A DNA stretch of 39,246 bases from Neobacillus bataviensis LMG 21833. GTDB lineage: Bacteria; Bacillota; Bacilli; Bacillales; Cytobacillaceae. Both the position numbers and the translations under genes were made by a program. Where the stretch lies: the NCBI RefSeq assembly GCF_000307875.1, contig NZ_AJLS01000136.1, forward strand, positions 1 to 39,246. The letters are read 5' to 3'. Below, in pieces: positions 7,646 through 16,020 of this stretch. How positions within the stretch are numbered: position 1 is the first letter of the stretch; every line of letters starts with the position of its first letter. The notes under the pieces are model-generated. The model worked only from the letters and a program-made list of their open reading frames with translations, ran no database searches and was not told where the DNA came from.

Positions 7646-8155
7646 TCATTTGTTTAAATTAATTCCCCCCAACTGCTTATAAATCGCAACAATTTCATCC
7701 AATTTCATCCGAACCAGTCCGCTTGATGACGGTGCCACAAAATCGATCACGCCCGGAACAACCGACCCGTCCTGTTTCCCCCACGGCGCCACTTTCCGGC
7801 CGCTGTATTGCTGGTATACACCCTTCCCCACAAAACAAACCACCTTGGGCAGATATTGCTCAATTTTTCCCTTTAAATTCTCCCTGCCCTCTCTATACTC
7901 TTCCTTCGTAATTTCATCCGCTGCTTTCGTTGGCCTATCGACAATATTGGTAAACCCATACCCAATTTCTAAAAGCTTCGCATCCTCAGCAGCCTCATAT
8001 TTCCGCGGTGTCAACCCCGCTTCAAATAATATCTTCCAAAAACGATTGTTCGGGTTGGCATAATGGTGTCCTAGTTCACCCGAGCGGATACTGGGATTAA
8101 AGCCAACAAACAAAATGTCTAAATTCTTTTTTAAATGATCACTTATGGGGTTCAT
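7646..8155 (-). CDS. mug: G/U mismatch-specific DNA glycosylase
   Basis: A 169-aa member of the Mug/TDG branch of the uracil-DNA glycosylase superfamily, which removes uracil or ethenocytosine opposite guanine. The active-site loop VGFNPSIRSGELGHHYANPNN (GINPG-like with the catalytic asparagine) occupies about residues 17-37. The FWKIL segment, GFTNIVDRPT and VVCFVGKGVYQQYSG follow. The ATG at 8155 has AAGGAG six bases upstream. The gene stands alone, 48 bp downstream of a YitT-like gene on the same strand. Confidence 0.9.
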   Translation of the reverse strand: MNPISDHLKKNLDILFVGFNPSIRSGELGHHYANPNNRFWKILFEAGLTPRKYEAAEDAKLLEIGYGFTNIVDRPTKAADEITKEEYREGRENLKGKIEQYLPKVVCFVGKGVYQQYSGRKVAPWGKQDGSVVPGVIDFVAPSSSGLVRMKLDEIVAIYKQLGGINLNK

Positions 8156-8203
8156 ATTAATCTCCTTGATTTCGGTAGTTGCCCCATTTTACCAATCTGT
8201 AAT

Positions 8204-8788
8204 TCACTTTGTAAATGCCTCTTCACTACGAAACGATGTAATCAGCACCGCTAGTAGACCAACTATGGAGATTATAAGCAGTGAATATAAAAGCCTCGGA
8301 TCCTTCAGAAGAAAAAGCCCGGTTAGGATAATGATTGCATCAATCACCACCATGATTACACCCACATTCACCTTTGACCATTTGGCTATTAATAAGGCAA
8401 GCAGGTCCATCCCGCCGGGGCTAATGTGATTTCGGAGCATAACACCAACCCCAATGCCAATCATCACGGCCCCGAAAATAACACTGCTGATAATCGGCAG
8501 CTGAACGGTTCCATTTAATGGTATTAGTAATTCAATCATCATTCCCGATATAATTGCACCAATCACCCCATTGAAAAAATAAACCGGGTCTGATTTATAG
8601 GCAAACATATAAACCGGAATGTTGAGCAGGATGAAGGTTATTCCCGCCTTAAAGCCCCAGATGTATTTCAGAAGGAGGCTAATCCCGAATATCCCTCCAT
8701 TGATTAAATGAAATGGTAGGATAAAACCATTAATGCCAACGCCTATCATCGTGCTCCCAAATCCAATAATCGCTAATTTTTTCAGCAT
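8204..8788 (-). CDS. YitT family membrane protein, short form
   Basis: A 194-aa integral membrane protein with about five helices. It has the YitT/DUF161 pattern: GVGINGFILPFHLINGGIFGIS, a glycine-rich GIGVGVMLRNHISPGGMDLLALL, and a final hydrophobic helix ending in FRSEEAFTK. It lacks the C-terminal DUF2179 domain carried by the two longer YitT proteins in this window (24402-25319 and 29455-30279). Function is not established; a transporter role is often suggested for the family. Start ATG has AAGGA eight bases upstream. Confidence 0.82.
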   Translation of the reverse strand: MLKKLAIIGFGSTMIGVGINGFILPFHLINGGIFGISLLLKYIWGFKAGITFILLNIPVYMFAYKSDPVYFFNGVIGAIISGMMIELLIPLNGTVQLPIISSVIFGAVMIGIGVGVMLRNHISPGGMDLLALLIAKWSKVNVGVIMVVIDAIIILTGLFLLKDPRLLYSLLIISIVGLLAVLITSFRSEEAFTK

Positions 8789-9155
8789 CCTATCATTCCT
8801 TGTCCAAGTTCTTTATTACCACTTATATGATAAAAGTTGGAACTTCATTCGATAGGAATGGAGTAAAATAGAGCCGCAAAAGGATGCAGCCCAAAAAAAG
8901 TTAAAAGGTATTATATACATTTGCGCATGTTTCAGCGGTCGGTTCATAAAAACAGTGGCGTTTATATCGAGACACAAACGGTTTGTCATACCATGTGGAT
9001 GGACAATCCCCCGGTGTTCTGAAATACCATAAACAAAATTTCGCTGGCCAGAATCTTTGAATATTTTCATCGAAGGTGGACGACCTCTAGGAAAACAATT
9101 ATCCATCTAAAAACTATTTATTCCGCCGACTTTGGCCATAATTCCGCCAACCCTC
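8789..9155. other. Gene-poor stretch without a convincing gene
   Basis: A minus-strand ORF of 96 codons (8816-9106) is open here, but it has no ribosome-binding site, a low-complexity composition and no recognisable motif. I see no terminator or promoter that would define a transcript. Two CCGCC repeats lie at the right end (9121-9150). The stretch may be a decayed gene, but nothing proves it. Confidence 0.5.
9121..9150. repeat. Pair of CCGCC repeats spaced 21 bp
   Basis: TTCCGCCGAC (9121) and ATTCCGCCAA (9141) have their CCGCC cores at 9123 and 9144, exactly 21 bp apart. Spacing and core resemble the TTCGCCGATA array at 7497-7576, so this may be a degenerate member of the same repeat family. 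Confidence 0.45.
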
Positions 9156-9569
9156 TCAATGAAGGTATTTTTTTCTCGAAGTAAACCTTCTGCGATAGAC
9201 AAACTTCCTCAAGTCGTCGTCCTTTAGATTTCCATCATAGATTAAAAACAGCAAGGAGCGGAACTCCGGATACATCTCCATGACGAAAAGGGCGAACTCC
9301 TTCCGTTCGCCCTTCAATTTCCTGTTAAAATCCTCGCCACTGACAATTTCATTCAACTGCTTTTCATAAAATGCCTTCGTATCTTCCCATTTTTGCTGCC
9401 GTTCCTTTAAAATATCACGGGCATATTCCGGTAATTGATCAATAACCTGGTCAATGTATCCTTCCGACCACATCACCATTTTATCTCTTTCAGGAAGTTC
9501 AAAGACCAACCTCATCAGTTCAATATCGTCTACTTCAGCACTTGATGCATACTTACCTACTTTATTCAT
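9156..9569 (-). CDS. Small charged protein; weak resemblance to RNA-ligase C-terminal domain
   Basis: A 137-aa soluble, highly charged, mostly helical protein with a good ribosome-binding site (GAGGTG, six bases before ATG). The second half (QLPEYARDILKERQQKWED, then RKEFALFVMEMYPEF, then LLFLIYDGNLKDDDLRKFV) is reminiscent of the C-terminal helical domain of Bacillus T4-Rnl1-like RNA ligases. There the helices end with a leucine-phenylalanine-aspartate-glycine segment. No nucleotidyltransferase domain (KxDG motif) is present here or nearby. It would therefore be a stand-alone tail or a remnant. That link is a low-confidence inference; otherwise the protein is unrecognised. Confidence 0.6.
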   Translation of the reverse strand: MNKVGKYASSAEVDDIELMRLVFELPERDKMVMWSEGYIDQVIDQLPEYARDILKERQQKWEDTKAFYEKQLNEIVSGEDFNRKLKGERKEFALFVMEMYPEFRSLLFLIYDGNLKDDDLRKFVYRRRFTSRKKYLH

Positions 9570-9614
9570 TTTTTCACCTCAAGACCAATTTGAATGGTCT
9601 TATTGTACCGCGAA

Positions 9615-11024
9615 TCACGCTCCCTTATTATTGGTTAATTTAGCAGTCAAGGTTACTTGTTTTCCGTCTCGGTACACGTCAAATTTAATCGTGTCACCCG
9701 TTTTCACTTTTGTATATAAATATTTTCTTAGTTCCGCTGAATTTGCAATCTCTGTCCCATTCATTGACACAATGACGTCCTTGGGCTGGAAACCGGCCTT
9801 GGCTGCAGCGGAATTAGGATCAATGTTCATGACTAACACACCTTTTTTCACATTTTCCGGCATGTTTTGCCAATACATTTGCGGAACCTGGTCTAAGTCA
9901 GCAAGTCCAACACCCAGATAGGGTCGGTCAATTTTTCCACTCTTGATTAATTGGTTCACAATTGGAATGAGGTCATTACTTGGAATCGCAAAGCCTAATC
10001 CTTCTACACCACTCTCGGCAATTTTCAAACTATTGATACCGATGACTTGACCTTGCGGGTTAATTAAGGCACCGCCGCTATTGCCCGGATTAATCGCTGC
10101 ATCGGTTTGGATGACATTTGTATCCCAGTTACCGGCAGATGTCGTAACCGCTATGCTGCGGTCAATCGCACTGACAATTCCCTGCGTAACGGTTCTCGAT
10201 AAATTAAGTCCAAGTGGATTTCCAATCGCATATACTTGGTCACCAGGGCGGAGTGTGGATGAATCTCCGAAATCAGCCGTTGCTGTAACATATTTTGCAT
10301 CAATTTTTAGCACAGCCAAATCGGTTAAAGCATCTGTTCCTACGACCTCAGCCGTTGTCTTTTGACCATCAAATAGTGAAATTTCGAGCTTTGACGCCCC
10401 TTCGACCACGTGGTTATTGGTGACAATATAGGCAATGTCGTTATTTTTTTGAAAAATAACCCCGGACCCTGAACCGGTCTGTACACTTTGAGAAGAATTA
10501 GAATCTCCCCAAGGATTATTATTTTGCTGCTGCTGATAATTAACAACCCCAACAATCGCTTTAGAAATTTTTTCTACCGTATCCGCAATTGAATTAGATG
10601 AGGCCATCGTCGGCTGGGAAGAAACCGGCTTTACGGGAGCAGATGAACTACTTGTCACTTGATTTTCCGTATTCTGATTGAAATTTTTCATATAGTCGGT
10701 ATGTGGCAGAACTGCTAATGTCAAAACAGATCCAATCACACCTGCTGCTAGCGTCGAAACAAATCCTCTGCCCTTCCACTTTTTTGGTTCCGATTGATTG
10801 GTTAAACGAGTTTTTTCACTAACAGGAGGGGGAGCGATTTCCTCATATTCCACTGTTTCCTCTACATTTTCGGTTTCGGTTGGTCTAGCTGTGAAGGTAG
10901 CATCCACAGCAGTTGAATTTCCTTCCGTATGGCTGTAATCCTGATTACTATTTGTGTTTTCTGTATCCTCTACTGAATGGGGTTGATTTTGTTCGAATTC
11001 ATTTTCGTTTTTGAATTCCATCAC
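9615..11024 (-). CDS. htrB: HtrA/DegP-type membrane-anchored serine protease
   Basis: A 469-aa quality-control protease. An acidic cytoplasmic N-terminus (1-80) leads to one membrane segment (about 88-107). The extracytoplasmic trypsin-like domain follows with catalytic H205 (VTNNHVVEG), D235 (LTDLAVLKI) and S316 (NPGNSGGAL), then one PDZ domain (about 375-460, GVLVMNIDPNSAAAKAGF). This architecture is that of Bacillus HtrA/HtrB, which degrade misfolded exported proteins. Which paralogue it is cannot be settled here; the symbol rests on the adjacent two-component genes, as at htrB of B. subtilis. GTG (11024) or ATG (11021) fits the GGAG site. A direct-repeat array lies in its promoter. Confidence 0.9.
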   Translation of the reverse strand: MMEFKNENEFEQNQPHSVEDTENTNSNQDYSHTEGNSTAVDATFTARPTETENVEETVEYEEIAPPPVSEKTRLTNQSEPKKWKGRGFVSTLAAGVIGSVLTLAVLPHTDYMKNFNQNTENQVTSSSSAPVKPVSSQPTMASSNSIADTVEKISKAIVGVVNYQQQQNNNPWGDSNSSQSVQTGSGSGVIFQKNNDIAYIVTNNHVVEGASKLEISLFDGQKTTAEVVGTDALTDLAVLKIDAKYVTATADFGDSSTLRPGDQVYAIGNPLGLNLSRTVTQGIVSAIDRSIAVTTSAGNWDTNVIQTDAAINPGNSGGALINPQGQVIGINSLKIAESGVEGLGFAIPSNDLIPIVNQLIKSGKIDRPYLGVGLADLDQVPQMYWQNMPENVKKGVLVMNIDPNSAAAKAGFQPKDVIVSMNGTEIANSAELRKYLYTKVKTGDTIKFDVYRDGKQVTLTAKLTNNKGA

Positions 11025-11057
11025 AATCGATCTCCTTTAAATTTGTTCTTTATCTTG

Positions 11058-11108
11058 TCTATACTTTAACCGACAAATCTTAACAAATTATTAACAAACT
11101 TTAACGAG
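11058..11108 (-). promoter_or_regulatory. htr promoter with OmpR-type direct repeats
   Basis: TTAACAAA occurs at 11080 and 11091, flanked by the related CCGACAAA (11070) and TTAACGAG (11101). That gives four units at 10-11 bp spacing, one per helical turn, as expected for dimers of an OmpR-family response regulator. On the minus strand a -10 TATAGA (11058-11063) and a -35 TTGTTA (11081-11086) with a 17-nt spacer fit below the array. Two units are thus upstream of the -35 and one overlaps it. Control by the neighbouring response regulator is an inference. Confidence 0.55.
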
Positions 11109-11130
11109 ATTAAGAAATTATAGGAAAAAT

Positions 11131-11161
11131 GAAAAAAAAGCCGCAGAATCATCCGCAGCTT
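11131..11161 (-). terminator. Terminator of the two-component operon
   Basis: Eight-bp stem AGCTGCGG/CTGCGGCT (minus strand, 11139-11160) with a six-base loop and a T8 run. It begins ten bases after the kinase stop codon and separates the kinase from the protease gene, which therefore needs its own promoter. Confidence 0.85.
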
Positions 11162-11170
11162 CTAACAAAT

Positions 11171-12598
11171 TTATTCTTTTTTTAAACGAATCACAAATTT
11201 TGTTCCTTTGCCTTTTTCACTAAATACCTCGATTTCCCCCTGATGGAGAACCACTAATTGCTTAACGATTGAAAGACCGAGCCCAAATTCACCGTAAGGA
11301 TTGGTGGTCCTGGAAAGATCGGCTTTATAAAAACGACGCCAGATTTTTTCAATTTCCTTGGTATCGATACCAATTCCGGTGTCTTCCACCTCAATAACCG
11401 TCCAGTTAGGCTCTGTTTTTCCTCGAAGCCAAATCGTTCCGTCTGAGGTAAACTGGATACTATTTTTCGTAATATTAATTAAAATTTGAACCAGACGGTC
11501 ATAATCGGCGTTAACCATGATTTCAGGTTCAGCCTCCACTACAATCCGATTATTTTTCTCTTCAGCCTGCATACTCAATTGCTCTTGAATAATTTCGAGC
11601 ACTTCGAAAAGCTGAATCTCTTCCTTAAATAACTGGATTTGATTAGAGCGTATTTTTTCATAATCAAGATTTTCATTGACAAGACGAATGAGTCTTTTTG
11701 CTTCTTGGCTTACTAAATGGATCCCTCGCTCCTTGTCTTCTTCAGGAATCATATCATTTTTCAGCCCTTCAATGACGCCGCTGATGGTCGTTAACGGTGT
11801 CCGCATTTCATGAGAAACATCGGCCATAAACTGCCGTCTCCTATTTTCCAGACTCTCAATTTCCAGCATCGAGGCATTGATTTTATCGACCATGTGATTA
11901 AAATCGTTCGCTAACTCCCCAATTTCATCAAAATTAGCTGAATTTACCTTCACATGATAATTTCCCTCAGAGACAAGTGATGTCGCTTCACGAAGCCGCG
12001 TTATCCGATGGACATGAATGCGTGATAAATACCAGCTTTGCAAAAAGGCAACACCGAAAGCAATCAAAATGGTATACAGCAAAAATTTATTGATTTGCTG
12101 AATCATTTTACTCGAACCACTGATCGGTGACGTTAATAGGATACCTCCATAAAAATTTCCATTATTTAAGTACGGCAAGACAACAAATGTAACTCCGCCT
12201 TGTCCAAAACTTTTATAATCACTTTGGACAATAATGGTTTGCCCCTTTGTTAGCTTTTCCCATTTATCGGGTGGCAGGTTTTTAATAGCCGGCCCATGTT
12301 TATTAACCAAATACAATTTGCCATCCTGGTCAAACATACTAAAGCTCATATTCCTTGCAGCTAGTACATTGTTGTATTGATTAATAATTTGATCTGATGC
12401 AATTGGCGCCTCTTTCAAATCGTTTAAAATGGCCTTACCAAATGAACTCAGTTCTTCCGCTTTATTGTCATAAATTAAATTTTCAACATAATGGGTAAAC
12501 AACATACTTAATAATAAAAAGGCAACAACGATGACGCTAATGTGACTAAAAAATTGTTGGTAAATATACTTAAACTTCATCGGTTTTGATGGAATCAT
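11171..12598 (-). CDS. Two-component sensor histidine kinase
   Basis: A 475-aa membrane sensor kinase. Helix one is near residues 18-38, a sensor domain of about 130 residues lies outside the membrane, and helix two is near 172-190. HAMP follows (about 192-245), then the phosphoacceptor H263 in DVSHEMRTPLTT, the N box INITKNSIQF, the G1 box VEDTGIGID and the G2 GEFGLGLSIVKQL. The gene overlaps the response regulator gene by 11-29 bases depending on start (ATG 12580 or 12598), implying translational coupling. Its place beside an htr protease suggests envelope or secretion stress sensing, as for CssS. Sequence similarity to B. subtilis CssS is not obvious to me, so no symbol is given. Confidence 0.9.
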   Translation of the reverse strand: MIPSKPMKFKYIYQQFFSHISVIVVAFLLLSMLFTHYVENLIYDNKAEELSSFGKAILNDLKEAPIASDQIINQYNNVLAARNMSFSMFDQDGKLYLVNKHGPAIKNLPPDKWEKLTKGQTIIVQSDYKSFGQGGVTFVVLPYLNNGNFYGGILLTSPISGSSKMIQQINKFLLYTILIAFGVAFLQSWYLSRIHVHRITRLREATSLVSEGNYHVKVNSANFDEIGELANDFNHMVDKINASMLEIESLENRRRQFMADVSHEMRTPLTTISGVIEGLKNDMIPEEDKERGIHLVSQEAKRLIRLVNENLDYEKIRSNQIQLFKEEIQLFEVLEIIQEQLSMQAEEKNNRIVVEAEPEIMVNADYDRLVQILINITKNSIQFTSDGTIWLRGKTEPNWTVIEVEDTGIGIDTKEIEKIWRRFYKADLSRTTNPYGEFGLGLSIVKQLVVLHQGEIEVFSEKGKGTKFVIRLKKE

Positions 12599-13274
12599 CG
12601 AACTTATACCCTACCCCCCAAACCGTATGGAAGAATGGCTGTGCGGTGGTTTCTACCTTTTTTCGGAGCCGTTTAATATGAACATCAACTGTTCGTTCGT
12701 CACCGTAAAACTGATACCCCCAAACCCTTTCAAGTAATTGCTCTCTTGAAAATACTTGGCGAGGATGCTCCACCATGTAGTAGAGTAAATCGAATTCTTT
12801 GGGTGTTAAGTTTGAAACCTGTGTTCCGTCTACAAAAACTTCTCTTGTAATTTTATCGACCTTAAAATGGTCTGTTTTGAGGAAATGGGCTTCCTCTTTT
12901 GGTACTTGTACCTGAACTCTCCGCGTCACCGCTTTTATTCTGGCCATGAGGGTAAGTGGACTAAAAGGCTTCGTGACATAATCATCCGCACCCATTTCTA
13001 GTCCAAGAACTTGATCCGATTCACTATCTTTTGCCGTTAACATAATAATTGGAACGGTAAACTTCTCTTCTCTAATTTTTCGGCAAATCGAAACGCCGTC
13101 CATTCCGGGCAGCATCCAGTCAACAATCAGGGCATCCCATGTCCCGCTTTTAAAGCGGTTATAACCTTCTACGCCATCGTTTACAAATACCCCATCAATG
13201 CCTTCTTTAGCAAAAAACATTTCAATCATTGAACAGACACTTTTATTATCTTCAATCACTAATATTTTCATCAT
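12570..13274 (-). CDS. OmpR-family response regulator
   Basis: A 234-aa regulator. The receiver domain (residues 1-120) has the acidic pocket VIEDN, phosphoacceptor aspartate about residue 52 in LIVDWMLPGMDG, the TAKD threonine and the switch lysine in DYVTKPFSP. The C-terminal winged helix (about 135-230) ends with VWGYQFYGDERTVDVHIKRL and GVGYKF. ATG 13274 has GGGGGG seven bases upstream; the open frame to 13334 has no site. It is the first gene of an operon with the histidine kinase. Direct repeats in front of the adjacent protease gene are plausible binding sites. Confidence 0.92.
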   Translation of the reverse strand: MMKILVIEDNKSVCSMIEMFFAKEGIDGVFVNDGVEGYNRFKSGTWDALIVDWMLPGMDGVSICRKIREEKFTVPIIMLTAKDSESDQVLGLEMGADDYVTKPFSPLTLMARIKAVTRRVQVQVPKEEAHFLKTDHFKVDKITREVFVDGTQVSNLTPKEFDLLYYMVEHPRQVFSREQLLERVWGYQFYGDERTVDVHIKRLRKKVETTAQPFFHTVWGVGYKFDDSIKTDEV

Positions 13275-13403
13275 CGGCCATCCCCCCGTGCAAGAAACTA
13301 TTCTTCTCTCTAGTTTAAACGAATTCCATTGCATATCAAACCTTCTGCCCGATTCTTACAAATATATTAATCCTTTGTTCATAGTTTATTAATATTTCAA
13401 CAG

Positions 13404-13430
13404 AAAAAAAGCCTTGAGTCACCTCAAGAC
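13404..13430 (-). terminator. Terminator of the acyl-CoA gene cluster
   Basis: Eight-bp stem GTCTTGAG/CTCAAGGC (minus strand, 13411-13430) with a T7 run. It lies 15 bases beyond the stop of the quinone reductase gene, the last gene of the cluster. Confidence 0.85.
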
Positions 13431-13445
13431 CTTTTGCCTTAAAAT

Positions 13446-14420
13446 TTATGGCTCTAAAATCAATTTCCCTTGCGTTTTTCGCGATTGTAGCAATGTATGA
13501 ACCTTGGCCGCGTCTTCTAAAGGGAATACTCCGCCAATGGTAAGCCTCAATTTACCTTCCCCAAGATACGTAAATAATTCTACTAAACTAGGCTGCAACA
13601 GCTCTGGTTTTCTCATTATTTGCGGCAGGAAAAAGCCGATGACTGATTGATTTCTTGCCATTAGCGTACCTGGATAGAAACGGCTTTGTTCTCCGCTTGC
13701 TGCCCCAAAAATAACCAAACGGCCAAACGTGGCAAGACATTTTACCGTTTTATTGAACACATCTCCACCGACCATTTCAAGCGCAACATTTACCCCTCTG
13801 CCGCCTGTTGCTTCAAGAACCTGCTGTTCCCAGTCTGGCTCTGTGTAATTGATGAGGACGTCCGCACCCATTTCGCGGGCCAATGCTAACTTTTCATCAG
13901 AACTTGCAGTAGCAATAATTTTTCCTGCACCAAATAATTTCGCAAGCTGAACGGCTATGGTCCCAACCCCGCCTGCAGCGGCATGGACAAGAACACTTTC
14001 ACCCTTTTCCAAGCGACCCATTGTTTTTAATATATGATAGGCACTTAAGCCTTGCAGCGGCAGGGCAACAGCGGTATGAAAATCTAAATGTTCAGGAATC
14101 GGAATCACGGAACGCTCATCAGCAAGGGCAAATTCTGCATATCCGCCTGATTCAATTAACGTCACGATTCTTGTGCCGGGCTTAACTGACGTAACTTGAT
14201 CTCCTACTTCCACGACAACCCCGGCAATTTCAGCACCCGGAATAAAAGGTAGCGGCGTTTTCACCACATATTGCCCTCTCCTCCGCGCTGTGTCCGCATA
14301 GTTGACCCCAATGGCTTTAATTTCAATTACTACTTCGTGACCGGTAGGTACCGGCTTTTCCATATCAATCAACTGCAATACTTCTGGTCCACCGTATTCC
14401 TGTAATTGTACAACCTTCAT
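13446..14420 (-). CDS. Zinc-less NADPH:quinone reductase (MDR superfamily)
   Basis: A 324-aa medium-chain dehydrogenase/reductase of the quinone oxidoreductase type. The N-terminal GroES-like fold (PFIPGAEIAGVVVEVG) is followed by a Rossmann domain with the nucleotide-binding VHAAAGGVGTIAVQLAKLFG (about 145-164). No structural-zinc cysteine cluster is seen. Family members reduce quinones, enals or enoyl thioesters with NADPH. Its position as last gene of an acyl-CoA cluster suggests reduction of an unsaturated intermediate, an inference. ATG 14420 is chosen because AGGAG is nine bases upstream. It follows the enoyl-CoA hydratase gene by 12 bases. Confidence 0.85.
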   Translation of the reverse strand: MKVVQLQEYGGPEVLQLIDMEKPVPTGHEVVIEIKAIGVNYADTARRRGQYVVKTPLPFIPGAEIAGVVVEVGDQVTSVKPGTRIVTLIESGGYAEFALADERSVIPIPEHLDFHTAVALPLQGLSAYHILKTMGRLEKGESVLVHAAAGGVGTIAVQLAKLFGAGKIIATASSDEKLALAREMGADVLINYTEPDWEQQVLEATGGRGVNVALEMVGGDVFNKTVKCLATFGRLVIFGAASGEQSRFYPGTLMARNQSVIGFFLPQIMRKPELLQPSLVELFTYLGEGKLRLTIGGVFPLEDAAKVHTLLQSRKTQGKLILEP

Positions 14421-14432
14421 CAAACTCATCTC

Positions 14433-15218
14433 CTATTTCCCTTTAAATGCTGGTTTTCTCTTTTCCTTGAATGCTGAAATGCCTTCTTGGTGGTCAGCAG
14501 TTTCCACCATTAACGTCTGGATGAGACGTTCCTGCTCGAGGATTTCCTCAAGCGAAGAGGTAAACGATTGATCGATTAATTTCTTTTGCTTTCCAAAAGC
14601 TTTGCCAGGGCCATGCGCCAATTTTAAGGCGAATTTCGTTGTTTCCTCCTGAAGCTTTTCCAATGGAACAAGATAATTGATTACCCCTAATTGATGGAGG
14701 CGCTCAGCAGGGATTGGCTCCGCCGTATAGAAGAATTGTTTAGCTAAGTGCGGGCCAATCAGTCTTGGCAGCAAATAAGATCCGCCGCCATCCGAAATTA
14801 AGCCAACTTGCGAAAAACTAAGCGCAAATTTACTATCCTCTGCCGCAACAATCAAATCACATGCTAAAGCTAAGTTAAATCCCGCTCCTGCGGCAAACCC
14901 ATGAACGGCCGCAATAATTGGCTTTTCCGTTTCTTTCATAAACAAAATTAATTCATTTAGCTTGCCGATATGTTCATACACTTGAACACCTTTTGCCTGC
15001 CCCATCGTTTTAACGTCACCGCCGGCACTAAATGCACGCCCAGCACCGGACAGCACAATGACCTGAATATCATCATCATTTTGGGCGTTATGAAGGGCAT
15101 CCTTCAATCCTAAAATCATCTCCGGGCTAAAGGCATTCAAACTTTCAGGGCGGTTTAATGTTAAGGACAGGACTGGACCTAATTTTTCAACCAATAAATG
15201 TTCTTGAGACAATTTCAT
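14433..15218 (-). CDS. Enoyl-CoA hydratase/isomerase family protein
   Basis: A 261-aa crotonase-fold enzyme. The oxyanion-hole segments SAGGDVKTMG and AAVHGFAAGAGFNLALACD are present. The block SFSQVGLISDGGGSYLLPRLIG has aspartate where the second catalytic glutamate of canonical hydratases often sits. That leaves hydratase, isomerase or hydrolase activity open. The likely role is beta-oxidation of a CoA-bound intermediate in the cluster. The start is ambiguous: ATG 15218 has AAAGGA only two bases upstream, TTG 15212 has ideal spacing and TTG 15236 has no site. Confidence 0.85.
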   Translation of the reverse strand: MKLSQEHLLVEKLGPVLSLTLNRPESLNAFSPEMILGLKDALHNAQNDDDIQVIVLSGAGRAFSAGGDVKTMGQAKGVQVYEHIGKLNELILFMKETEKPIIAAVHGFAAGAGFNLALACDLIVAAEDSKFALSFSQVGLISDGGGSYLLPRLIGPHLAKQFFYTAEPIPAERLHQLGVINYLVPLEKLQEETTKFALKLAHGPGKAFGKQKKLIDQSFTSSLEEILEQERLIQTLMVETADHQEGISAFKEKRKPAFKGK

Positions 15219-15257
15219 CTTCCTTTCATCTTCCAATTTTTTTATTTACACAAAACT

Positions 15258-16004
15258 CTAATTAGATGCTGGAGAACAGGATGATTCAATCACCACTTTT
15301 CCATCCATTAAAATAGGCACAATTGAGGTAATTCCTTTAGTAGCCGCCAGTTTTAAGTCATCGTACTGATTATATTTGTCTAATAGTTTTCCAACATAGG
15401 AATCTCGCAGGATTTCATAAGAATCATGTTGGCCGCGATAAAAGTATAAGGCAGACTTGGCCGCATCTGTTAGGTTGTATTCGCCATTTTTCAACAAGCA
15501 ATCGATGAAATGACCGGCCCCGAAGAAATCTTCTAAACTGGTTTCACCGGAGTTTCCCGAGCAAATAACAAGAATGGTTTGGTCTTCAGGAAGGTTGTTA
15601 AGCGCCTTGGCTACAGCCGGATTATTTAGCAGAGACGCAATATAAACCTTATTAGCCGAAGCGGATTTTCGTAATGCCACAGTCCCGTTCGTTGTCGATA
15701 AAATCAACGTTTTTCCGTTGATGGTCTCCTTGATTAAGGTTGGACTAGGATAAACAAAACCGTCAATAGGTTTTCCATCAAGCTCGCCGGCAAGTATATA
15801 GTCTCCCGTTTGATACTCTATTGCTAGTTCCATAGCTTCATTGCTATGTAATACAGGAATGACTTCCTTTGCACCATCCTTTAAAGCCGAAACAATCGTG
15901 GTTGTCGCCAGAAGAACATCTAAGACAACTGCGTGTTTTTTCCCATCTGCTATTTTCTCCTCTTTTATCTCTTCTTTCTTCATAAGAAGGTGAATTTTCG
16001 TCAT
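15258..16004 (-). CDS. 2-phosphosulfolactate phosphatase family protein (ComB-like)
   Basis: A 248-aa member of the ComB family (Pfam PF04029). The N-terminal VVLDVLLATTTIVSALKDGA, LAGELDGKPIDGF, the ILSTTNGTVAL block and ICSGNSGETSLEDFFGAGHF are the family's conserved metal and phosphate-binding regions. ComB proper hydrolyses 2-phosphosulfolactate in sulfolactate or coenzyme M synthesis. The partner synthase (ComA) is absent here, and the gene sits inside an acyl-CoA degradation operon, so another phosphorylated acid may be the substrate. ATG 16004 follows AAAGGGGATC, and the upstream kinase gene ends 16 bases before it. Confidence 0.82.
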   Translation of the reverse strand: MTKIHLLMKKEEIKEEKIADGKKHAVVLDVLLATTTIVSALKDGAKEVIPVLHSNEAMELAIEYQTGDYILAGELDGKPIDGFVYPSPTLIKETINGKTLILSTTNGTVALRKSASANKVYIASLLNNPAVAKALNNLPEDQTILVICSGNSGETSLEDFFGAGHFIDCLLKNGEYNLTDAAKSALYFYRGQHDSYEILRDSYVGKLLDKYNQYDDLKLAATKGITSIVPILMDGKVVIESSCSPASN

Positions 16005-16020
16005 CCGATCCAGATCCCCT

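Noticed and set aside
8816..9106. 96-codon minus-strand ORF
   Set aside because: No ribosome-binding site, odd composition, no motif or neighbour to support it; kept only as a note on the gene-poor stretch.
9454..9921. 155-codon plus-strand ORF antisense to the protease gene
   Set aside because: Shadow of two confident minus-strand genes; no RBS or family motif.
11171..13274. Naming the two-component genes cssS and cssR
   Set aside because: Gene context beside an htr protease fits, but the protein sequences do not look close to B. subtilis CssRS as I recall them.
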